Origin: Streptomyces sp. NBC_00878
Lineage (GTDB): Bacteria; Actinomycetota; Actinomycetes; Streptomycetales; Streptomycetaceae
Length of the DNA: 64,000 nucleotides
Assembly (NCBI RefSeq): GCF_026341515.1
Contig: NZ_JAPEOK010000002.1
Coordinates: 186,001 to 250,000, forward strand
Direction of reading: 5' to 3'
Shown here: positions 28,282-35,204 of the stretch, in pieces
How positions within the stretch are numbered: position 1 is the stretch's first letter
How the letters are laid out: every line of letters starts with the position of its first letter
The notes under the pieces: generated by a model
Database searches by the model: none
The model's input: only the letters and a program-made list of their open reading frames with translations
What the model was told of the DNA's origin: nothing
Translations under genes and position numbers: made by a program

Positions 28282-28696
28282 ACGGCTGTCCCCTCACGGC
28301 GATGACACGGGGCGGCCCGGCAACGGGCGCTGCCGGGGCTCGTGAATGCTGGACAAACGAAGATCACGAACCCGGCGGGCGCGACCGGAAGGGCAAGGTC
28401 CGGGACCCGTGGCTGGGAACAAGGCCGAGGAATGGCCGGAGTTCGACCTGGCTGCTTCCGGCGGGCGTACATACGATGCGACCGCTCCGGTCTTCACAGC
28501 TCCTTCACAAGGCCGGGCTCGTACGGGCGTGACTTTGGCATGCGCATGACCATGTGCATGCGTCGCCATGCTCGATGTCTGGTCCAACGCACCTGGTCCG
28601 TGACGGCTCGTCGCGCACGCGGCGACCGCACCCCCCATTTCACGGCGGGGCACGTTCGCCCGCCGTAGGAACACCGACGCAACGGATTGGAGCACC
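28282..28696. other. Intergenic region upstream of phoD remnant and DUF4360 gene
   Basis: 415 bases with no convincing gene. It contains a PHO-box-like direct repeat (28492-28513) and a cluster of ATGC-type short inverted repeats (GCATGCGCATG...CATGTGCATGCG, about 28538-28562). Confidence 0.6.
28492..28513 (+). promoter_or_regulatory. PHO-box-like direct repeat
   Basis: Two 11-base units, CTTCACAGCTC and CTTCACAAGGC, are placed end to end with the conserved TTCAC in phase, as in Streptomyces PhoP binding sites. It lies about 210 bases upstream of the phoD remnant and 180 bases upstream of the DUF4360 gene. Only two units are seen. Confidence 0.45.
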
Positions 28697-29347
28697 ATGG
28701 CTGGTGCAATGCTGTTGAGCGGCGCGGTCGCCGCTCTGTTCGCCACCGCACTCCCCGCGCAGGACCCGTCCACCGGGATCGTCGACCCGCCCCCGGACAA
28801 GATCGTCATCAAGGTCGCCACGGTGAACGGCTCCGGCTGTCCCCAGGGCACCGCCGCCGTCGCCGTGTCCCCGGACAACACCGCGTTCACGGTGACCTAC
28901 AGCGACTACCTCGCCCAGGTGGGCGGCAACTCCGACCCCACCGCGTTCCGCAAGAACTGCCAGCTCAACCTGACCGTCGCCGTGCCGGGGGGCTTCACAT
29001 ACGCCATCGCCAGCACGGACTACCGCGGCTTCGCCTCGCTCAAGGCGGGTGCGAGCAGCACCGAGAAGGCCTCGTACTACTTCCAGGGTTCGCCGAACAC
29101 GGCCTCCATCACGCACCCCTTCAGGGGCCCCTACGACGACAACTGGCAGGCCACGGACACAACGGAGTGGGCGCAGCTGGTCTGGGCGCCCTGCGGTGTG
29201 CAGCGGAACTTCAACATCAACACCGAACTCCGCGTGAGCGCGGGCACATCCACTCCCGGCAGCACCAGCTTCATGACCATGGACTCGACCGACGGTGACA
29301 TCAGCACCATCTACCACCTGGCCTGGAAGGAGTGCCCCAGCTCCTGA
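28697..29347 (+). CDS. Secreted DUF4360 protein
   Basis: A 216-residue exported protein. A short signal peptide (about 1-20) precedes a DUF4360 domain. Typical features are SGCPQGTAAVAVSPDNTAF, the paired cysteines (CPQG, KNCQLNL, APCG, KECPSS) and the C-terminal segment around MTMDSTDG. DUF4360 proteins are small secreted beta-rich proteins of unknown function, frequent in Streptomyces and fungi. ATG 28697 follows GGAGCACC. A strong hairpin follows the stop. Confidence 0.87.
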   Translation: MAGAMLLSGAVAALFATALPAQDPSTGIVDPPPDKIVIKVATVNGSGCPQGTAAVAVSPDNTAFTVTYSDYLAQVGGNSDPTAFRKNCQLNLTVAVPGGFTYAIASTDYRGFASLKAGASSTEKASYYFQGSPNTASITHPFRGPYDDNWQATDTTEWAQLVWAPCGVQRNFNINTELRVSAGTSTPGSTSFMTMDSTDGDISTIYHLAWKECPSS

Positions 29348-29355
29348 CCCGATCG

Positions 29356-29391
29356 CCCTGGCCGGCTCCATCGCACCGGAGCCGGTCAGGG
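29356..29391 (+). terminator. Hairpin terminator after the DUF4360 gene
   Basis: CCCTGGCCGGCTCC (29356-29369) pairs with GGAGCCGGTCAGGG (29378-29391) with one mismatch and an 8-base loop, nine bases after the stop codon. Confidence 0.85.
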
Positions 29392-29554
29392 TGCGGCATG
29401 TGCGGGCATGACCTTGCCGATGGGGGACACATGGCGGGGATACATCGGCTGGTCCGATGAAAACATGGCCCCGAACGAGGGGCGTGTGCTCCCTCGATCC
29501 GGTGCCCTGGCCGCTGAGGGCGTACCACCGGCGCACGAGCCCCGTTGCACGGAC

Positions 29555-29752
29555 ATGGACAGCACATTCGCCACAACGGGGCCCTTCCTGGGCCGCGAGG
29601 GCCAGTACCGGCGGTCCGTCGAACGCGCCGACGCCCACTGGACGGACCCGCCGATCTACGCCGCGCTGGTCGCCGACTGGCAGGCCCGCGGCCGCGTGGT
29701 ACCTCGGTGGCACGAGGCGCGGCGGCCCAACCCGACCGCCGTACTCAGTTGA
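29555..29752 (+). CDS. Small hypothetical protein
   Basis: A 65-residue soluble protein with the segment YRRSVERADAHWTDPPIYAALVADW, which resembles a short Streptomyces hypothetical family. The ATG at 29555 is chosen because conserved-looking sequence begins there; the frame extends to an ATG at 29408 but upstream residues look random and overlap the terminator region. It converges with the next gene and overlaps its end by 8 bases. No function can be assigned. Confidence 0.45.
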   Translation: MDSTFATTGPFLGREGQYRRSVERADAHWTDPPIYAALVADWQARGRVVPRWHEARRPNPTAVLS

Positions 29753-30266
29753 GGAGACCGCGATCCGGCCCGGGGCGCGCCGTGCGGCCGACGGGGCGCG
29801 CTTGTTCTCCGTTCACCAGGGCGGAGAGCATCTCCGTGGCCTGATGGAGCGCCACTTCCAGGGCGGTCGGGAGATGCAGGGTGCCGTGGCCATCGGGCGG
29901 AACCAGCCAGCGCAGGGTGCCGGTGGTCCGGCGCGGCGAGGGCACCGCGATCCAGGAACCCTTCCCGGAGTAGCGGATGTCCTGCCCCACCCAGCGGCTC
30001 CCCGGGTCCGGGGGCAGGAAGAATCCGATCCGGTGGGCGCCGAAATCGGCGAGCGTGGGCCCGGGCATCGGCAGCGGGAGGCGCAACAGAGCGTCCAGGG
30101 CGAACAGGCCGATCTCTTCGGGCACGCTGAGGACGTCCCAGAACCGTCCCGACGGGAGCAGTACGGCGCCACTCGCTCCGTGTTCCCATTCGCGCTTGCA
30201 GGCCCGGGGGTCCACCGCGGCTGCCGCCAGCCACTCCACGGCTTGATGGTGGGGAGCGCTTCTCAT
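29745..30266 (-). CDS. Hypothetical protein, distantly prim-pol-like
   Basis: A 173-residue soluble protein. The ATG at 30266 follows GAGGAGA, and sequence upstream is not coding-like. The pattern (WEHGASGAVLLPSGRFWDVL, then DALLRLP, then GFFLPPDPGSRW, then WIAVPSPRRTTGTLRWLVPP) recalls the short Streptomyces proteins annotated as bifunctional DNA primase/polymerase N-terminal-like. It lacks an obvious catalytic metal-binding triad, so activity is doubtful. Divergent from the region with the AT-rich palindrome. Confidence 0.6.
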   Translation of the reverse strand: MRSAPHHQAVEWLAAAAVDPRACKREWEHGASGAVLLPSGRFWDVLSVPEEIGLFALDALLRLPLPMPGPTLADFGAHRIGFFLPPDPGSRWVGQDIRYSGKGSWIAVPSPRRTTGTLRWLVPPDGHGTLHLPTALEVALHQATEMLSALVNGEQARPVGRTARPGPDRGLLN

Positions 30267-30785
30267 GTGTCTCCTCTTCGAACCGGTAGCCCGTGTGAGC
30301 GGACGTGATACCCCCTCTGCGGGCGCGGCTCCGTGTTTCCCGAGGAGATGCCCAGGGTCATATTCATAGATATATCTATCCAGTGGAAGGGGTGGCGCGC
30401 CGTGGCGTTTGTCCATAGAACAATCTGCCGACGCGGGATCCTTCGACGCTTCCGGCTTCCTCGCTTACGACTTCGTCGCTTCCGGCCTTTCCGCAGAGAC
30501 CCGCTGACGCCGTTGGTGAGAACCGCGCGGAGTCTGAACTACGGCGCCGGAGAATTCCTTGTCCCGGCTGCCGATCCGTATGAGGAGGACGGCTGATGGC
30601 CGGCCGGCGGGTCGTCATGGTCTGCGACCCCTTACGGCCGTCCGCGGGGGCGGCGTGCCTCTTGACTTCACAAGACCCCCGCGCCAGATTCCTGACTCCG
30701 TATCAGAACCGGGACGCCACAGGTCAGTTGACTCCCGGGGGACACAGCGCGACCTCACCTTCCATCGCCCTGTTGGAGTGCTGCC
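30267..30785. other. Intergenic region with an AT-rich palindrome
   Basis: 519 bases between a minus-strand gene and the flavoprotein gene. I find no convincing gene. It holds a perfect 14-base palindrome (30366-30379) and a stretch of repeated GCTTCCGGC/CTTCG motifs (about 30440-30500). GC content is locally lower than in the neighbours. Confidence 0.6.
30366..30379. promoter_or_regulatory. Perfect AT-rich palindrome, candidate operator
   Basis: ATAGATATATCTAT is its own reverse complement, in a chromosome where such AT-only stretches are rare. It lies 100 bases upstream of the minus-strand gene (start 30266) and about 400 bases upstream of the flavoprotein gene. A dimeric repressor site (MarR, PadR or GntR type) is a reasonable guess. 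Confidence 0.5.
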
Positions 30786-32648
30786 ATGTCGACCAGCGCG
30801 GATCCTGCGAGACGTACCGAATCCCCCTCCGCGCCCGGCACCGGCACCGGCACCGGTCCCGGTCCCGGTCCCGGTCCCGGTCCTGGTCCTGGTCCTGGCC
30901 CGTCGCGGCGCCGGGTGCTCGGTGCCGCGACGGTCGGTGGGCTCGCGCTCGCGGCCGGCCTCCCCGGTGTCGGTCACGCGGCCGAACCGCCCCTGCTCGG
31001 TACGTACGACGTCGTCGTGATCGGATCCGGAGCGGCGGGGATGACCGCCGCGCTGACGGCCGCGAAACAGGGACTGAGCTGCGTGGTCGTGGAGAAGGCG
31101 GCCACCTTCGGCGGTTCGGCGGCGCGCTCCGGTGCGGGAATCTGGATCCCGAACAATCCGGTGATCCTCGCCGCCGGTGTCCCCGACACTCCGGCGAAGG
31201 CCGCCGCCTATCTGGCCGCGGTGGTCGGCCCGGACGTCTCCGCGGAACGCCGGCAGGCCTTCCTCGGGCAGGGTCCCGCCATGATCTCGTTCGTACTGGC
31301 CAACAGCCCGCTGCGCTTCCGCTGGATGGAGGGGTACAGCGACTACTACCCCGAGCTGCCCGGCGGACTGCCCGGCGGCCGTTCCATCGAACCCGCCCAG
31401 CTCGACGGGAACATCCTCGGCGCCGAACTCGCCCGGCTGAACCCGCCGTACCTGACCGTCCCCAGCGGCATGGTCGTCTTCAGCGCCGACTACAAGTGGC
31501 TCGCGCTCTCCGCGGTCAGCGTGAAGGGCGCCGCCGTCGCCACCGAATGCCTGGCCCGCGGCACCAGGGCGGCGCTCCTCGGCCAGAAACCCCTCACCAT
31601 GGGGCAGTCACTGGCGGCCGGCCTGCGCGCGGGACTGCTCACGGCCCAGGTGCCGGTCTGGCTGAACACCCCGCTCACCGATCTGTACACGGAGAACGGT
31701 GCTACCGCGGGCGCGGTCGTCACGAAGGACGGAATCCCGGGGCTGATCCGGGCCCGGCACGGTGTGATCGTCGGTTCCGGCGGCTTCGAGCACAACGCGG
31801 CCATGCGGGCGCAGTACCAGCAACAGCCCATCGGTACCGAGTGGACCGTCGGGGCCAGGGAGAACACCGGTGACGGGATCCAGGCCGGCCGACGGGCCGG
31901 CGCCGCGCTCGACCTGATGGACGACGCCTGGTGGGGCCCGGCGATCCCGCTGCCCGGCCAGCCCTACTTCTGCCTCGCCGAACGCACCCTGCCCGGCGGG
32001 CTCCTCGTCAACGCGGCCGGAGCCCGTTTCGTCAACGAGGCGGCCCCCTACAGCGATGTCGTGCACACCATGTACGAACGCAACGAGACCGACCCGGACA
32101 TCCCGGCCTGGCTGATCGTCGACCAGAACTACCGCAACCGCTACCTGTTCAGGGACATCGCACCGACGTTCACACTTCCCGACTCCTGGTACGCGTCCGG
32201 CGCCGCCCACAAGGCCTGGACCCTCGACGCCCTCGCCGCCGGGATCGGCGTGCCCGCCGCTGCCCTGCGGGCCACTGTCAACCGCTTCAACGGCCTTGCC
32301 CGCAGCGGCACGGACACGGACTTCCACCGCGGCGACAGCGTCTACGACCACTACTACACCGACCCCGCGATCCTCCCCAACTCCTGCCTGGCACCTCTGT
32401 GGTTGGCCCCCTTCTACGCCTTCAAGATCGTCCCGGGTGACCTGGGCACCAAGGGCGGTCTGCGTACGGACGCCCGGGCACGCGTGCTCCGCCCGGACGG
32501 ATCCGTCATCCCCGGCCTGTACGCCGCCGGAAACGCCAGCGCGGCGGTCATGGGCCACAGCTACGCGGGCGCGGGCTCGACGATCGGGCCGGCGATGACC
32601 TTCGGCTACATCGCGGCACTGGACATCGCGGCAGCGGCCCGGGCCTGA
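30786..32648 (+). CDS. Tat-exported FAD-binding dehydrogenase (KstD / fumarate reductase-like)
   Basis: A 620-residue flavoprotein. After a Gly-Thr/Gly-Pro repeat (about 18-39) a Tat signal is seen (SRRRVLGAATVGGLALAAG). The FAD-binding Rossmann motif is YDVVVIGSGAAGMTAALTAA at about 75-94. The C-terminal flavin contact is GLYAAGNASAAVMGHSYAGAG-type sequence near 580-600. This is the FAD_binding_2 family that includes 3-ketosteroid delta-1-dehydrogenases and fumarate reductase flavoproteins; a steroid-type substrate is possible but unproven, and no steroid genes adjoin it. ATG 30786; no strong ribosome site is visible. Confidence 0.83.
   Translation: MSTSADPARRTESPSAPGTGTGTGPGPGPGPGPGPGPGPSRRRVLGAATVGGLALAAGLPGVGHAAEPPLLGTYDVVVIGSGAAGMTAALTAAKQGLSCVVVEKAATFGGSAARSGAGIWIPNNPVILAAGVPDTPAKAAAYLAAVVGPDVSAERRQAFLGQGPAMISFVLANSPLRFRWMEGYSDYYPELPGGLPGGRSIEPAQLDGNILGAELARLNPPYLTVPSGMVVFSADYKWLALSAVSVKGAAVATECLARGTRAALLGQKPLTMGQSLAAGLRAGLLTAQVPVWLNTPLTDLYTENGATAGAVVTKDGIPGLIRARHGVIVGSGGFEHNAAMRAQYQQQPIGTEWTVGARENTGDGIQAGRRAGAALDLMDDAWWGPAIPLPGQPYFCLAERTLPGGLLVNAAGARFVNEAAPYSDVVHTMYERNETDPDIPAWLIVDQNYRNRYLFRDIAPTFTLPDSWYASGAAHKAWTLDALAAGIGVPAAALRATVNRFNGLARSGTDTDFHRGDSVYDHYYTDPAILPNSCLAPLWLAPFYAFKIVPGDLGTKGGLRTDARARVLRPDGSVIPGLYAAGNASAAVMGHSYAGAGSTIGPAMTFGYIAALDIAAAARA
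30837..30902 (+). repeat. GGCACC/GGTCCC/GGTCCT hexamer repeat in the flavoprotein N-terminus
   Basis: About eleven hexamers (three GGCACC, then GGTCCC and GGTCCT types) encode Gly-Thr then Gly-Pro repeats immediately before the Tat signal. Confidence 0.8.
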
Positions 32649-32673
32649 AAACGCGATGCAGGGGTCCGTCGCG

Positions 32674-33993
32674 TCACGCGCAGATGTCCTCGGGCGGCCG
32701 GAACGAGCGGTCGTCCGCCGACTCCTCGTCCACCTGGGCGCGCACGGTCTCCAACTGCCGCAACAGCGAGGCGAGATGCTTCTCCGCGGGGTCCCGGAAG
32801 AACTCCAGGACCGCGCGGTGGAACGCGTCCCGGAGCTCGGGCGGCATCACGTCCGAGGCGTCGAAGCAGAGGGTACGGGCGCGCGAGTTGAGCAGGCCGT
32901 CGATCTCCTGCTCGATCGGGTTCGCGGGCTCCGTGGGCGGCAGGCCGGTGGTGTTCGGGAACAGCGGGCGCACCGCCGGGTCCGCCTCCGCCTGCCAGCG
33001 CTCCCGCCCGGCCGGACTCGACAGCCGCTCCACCAGTTCCTGGGCCGCCGGGTCGTCGCTGAAGACGGCGGCCATGTCGCCCGCGACCTCGTACGCGTCG
33101 CGGTATTTGGCCGACCCGCCCAGGAACCGCGCCGACGGCTCCACCCGGACGTCGTCGCCCGCGTACACGTACCGGATGAAGGCACTCTGGTGCTCGTGCG
33201 TGCATGTGAAGCCGGGGGAGGCCAGCAGCCCGAGGGGTTCGTCGGGCCCGGGCGTGCCCTCGTACGACGTGGTCAGGGATCGCTCGATCGACTCCGGTGA
33301 GCGATCACCGAGCAGCCCCGCCCAGGTCGTCCAGGCCCGTCGCACGGTCGGATCGAGCCAGCTGAGCCGGCTGGTGGCCCACTCCTCGTAGACGTCCGGG
33401 CCCGCCTGGTGGAGCAGGATGTCCTCGATCCAGTCGGTGCCTGGCCAGCCCGAGGTGGCCTGCGAGGCGAGCCCGACGCACCAGGACGGATCGTCGCTGG
33501 ACGTGCCCTCCTTGCTCCACACCAGGCTCTTCAGGTCGACCTTCAGCGGCACCCAGTACGTGCGGCGCTTGTTGTCCACGAGGAGCGTCGGTGCCCACGG
33601 CGCGTACGCGCGCTCGGCGGCCTCCTCGACGAGGGGCCTCAGCTTGTCGCGGCGCGCGTACTCGGTGAGTTCGCCGATGCTGTTGAGGATCGCCACGTCC
33701 GGTGGGGCGTCCGCCTCCAGCTGCGAGACGAGCGTCTCGCGCAGGGAGCGGGTGCCCTCGTACGTGTACGTCCTGCCGGTCCCGTCGTCGAGCCGGTTCA
33801 GGGCCGCTTCGAAGGCCTTGCCCTCCTTGCCGGTCCACGGGCCCAGCACCACGAGCGGGTCGGGTGTGTCCGACGTACAGCCGGGGACGAGGGTGAGCAG
33901 ACAGACCGCGAGGAGGGTACGCAGGCCACAGCTGACGCCAGACATGGCACGGCTGTTGCCACGGCTCATGAGATACGAGAGGACACGGCTCAT
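32674..33993 (-). CDS. glnH: GlnH-like extracellular solute-binding lipoprotein
   Basis: A 439-residue lipoprotein: a signal peptide with lipobox LVPGC (Cys39), then an extracellular solute-binding fold (VVLGPWTGKEGKAFEAAL, VAILNSIGELTEYAR, and a hinge near 240-260). The ATG at 33993 overlaps the stop of the membrane protein gene (ATGA). Its place after pknG and the four-helix membrane protein matches the mycobacterial GlnH, which binds aspartate/glutamate outside the cell and signals through GlnX to PknG. Amino-acid specificity here is inferred from context. Confidence 0.8.
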   Translation of the reverse strand: MSRVLSYLMSRGNSRAMSGVSCGLRTLLAVCLLTLVPGCTSDTPDPLVVLGPWTGKEGKAFEAALNRLDDGTGRTYTYEGTRSLRETLVSQLEADAPPDVAILNSIGELTEYARRDKLRPLVEEAAERAYAPWAPTLLVDNKRRTYWVPLKVDLKSLVWSKEGTSSDDPSWCVGLASQATSGWPGTDWIEDILLHQAGPDVYEEWATSRLSWLDPTVRRAWTTWAGLLGDRSPESIERSLTTSYEGTPGPDEPLGLLASPGFTCTHEHQSAFIRYVYAGDDVRVEPSARFLGGSAKYRDAYEVAGDMAAVFSDDPAAQELVERLSSPAGRERWQAEADPAVRPLFPNTTGLPPTEPANPIEQEIDGLLNSRARTLCFDASDVMPPELRDAFHRAVLEFFRDPAEKHLASLLRQLETVRAQVDEESADDRSFRPPEDICA

Positions 33994-35204
33994 GAGACGG
34001 CTCCCGGGCGGGCGACCACGAGGTACTCGCGGCGGTACGCGTGCAGGACACCACCGGCGAGGGCGGCGCTGACCAGACCCGCGGGGAACACGAAGGGCGC
34101 GGCCCCGTCCAGAAAGGCGAGCCGCCCGCTGGACAGCCCGTCGTCGATCCGCGCCTCCAGCACCTCTATGGCCTGCGGATCAGGGCCGTCGAACGGGCGC
34201 TCCTCCGCGATCGTCTCCGTCTGCGGCGAGGTCTGTTGCGCGAGCGCGTCCGCCACGGGCACGGCCTCCTTCTGCGCGTGCCACGCGAGCAGCGCGTCGG
34301 TCGTCAGGAGCGGTACCGCGAGCAGCGGCAGGGCGGCGGCCGCCAGCGGGATACTGAGCCGGATCCGGAAGCGGCGGCGCAGGAAGAACACCGTGCGCCA
34401 GAGCCCGGCGGCGAGCAGCACGACGCCGAGCCCGGCGACCACGGCGGCGCCGAGCACCGCCCCGCCCCAGGCGGCCCGGTCCGCGAGGCGTTCGCGCAGC
34501 TGCCGCTCAAGGCCGGACACCCGGTCGACGATGGAGGTGGCGGCGGAGCCGACCGTGGGGCTGCACGGCGGATAGCGGTCCTGACGGTGCGCGGCGGCGA
34601 CCGGCGTCGAACAGAGCATGCTGCGCGCGTAGGTGAGCTCGGCGTCCCGGAGAACGGAGTCCGCCGCATGCCCCTGCGCCCGGCCGATCCAGCCCGTGTA
34701 GTCCACCACCAACGCGGACACCACGCGCAGTTCCTGCTCCTCGGCCACGGTCAGCGCACCGCTGCGCGTGACCTGGTTCAGACTCTGTGTCGCCCGCGCC
34801 ACCCTCGTCCGGTACCGCTCGCTGAGCCCGCTCAGCTCGCCGGTCCGCCCTTCGGCGAGGTTCTCCTCGGCCTCGCCCTGCGCGATGAACAGCGAGGCCT
34901 TGGCGTTCGCGAGACCGACCAGCGCGGGCGCCAGCCGGTCCCGCACGTACGCCGAGTCGTCCCGTACATCCGTGTACGCCCACCCGAGCGCCCCGAACGC
35001 CACCACGGCGAGCAGCGGCAGCGCCACGAGCCGCTCCCGCAGGTACGCGCGGTTGCGTCGGCCTGTCGCCGACGGCCACACATAGAGCCAGACCCGGCGG
35101 CCGAGTTCGGCGGCGACGAGACGTGCCGCCCGCGCGGCGCGCGGGACGCGTGCGGGCCGCGGGGCATCGCCCTCCGCGGGCCGCGGACGCGCGGCTCCCT
35201 TCAC
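33990..35204 (-). CDS. glnX: GlnX-like four-helix membrane sensor protein
   Basis: A 404-residue membrane protein with helices at about 49-67, 245-270, 283-305 and a last one near 370-390. An outer domain of about 180 residues lies between helices 1 and 2 and contains a Cys pair (SMLC, PPC). GTG 35204 is chosen because it overlaps the kinase stop as GTGA (35201-35204); an ATG at 35363 lies inside the kinase gene and would add only repeat-encoded sequence. In mycobacteria GlnX relays amino-acid binding by GlnH to the kinase PknG. Confidence 0.78.
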   Translation of the reverse strand: MKGAARPRPAEGDAPRPARVPRAARAARLVAAELGRRVWLYVWPSATGRRNRAYLRERLVALPLLAVVAFGALGWAYTDVRDDSAYVRDRLAPALVGLANAKASLFIAQGEAEENLAEGRTGELSGLSERYRTRVARATQSLNQVTRSGALTVAEEQELRVVSALVVDYTGWIGRAQGHAADSVLRDAELTYARSMLCSTPVAAAHRQDRYPPCSPTVGSAATSIVDRVSGLERQLRERLADRAAWGGAVLGAAVVAGLGVVLLAAGLWRTVFFLRRRFRIRLSIPLAAAALPLLAVPLLTTDALLAWHAQKEAVPVADALAQQTSPQTETIAEERPFDGPDPQAIEVLEARIDDGLSSGRLAFLDGAAPFVFPAGLVSAALAGGVLHAYRREYLVVARPGAVS

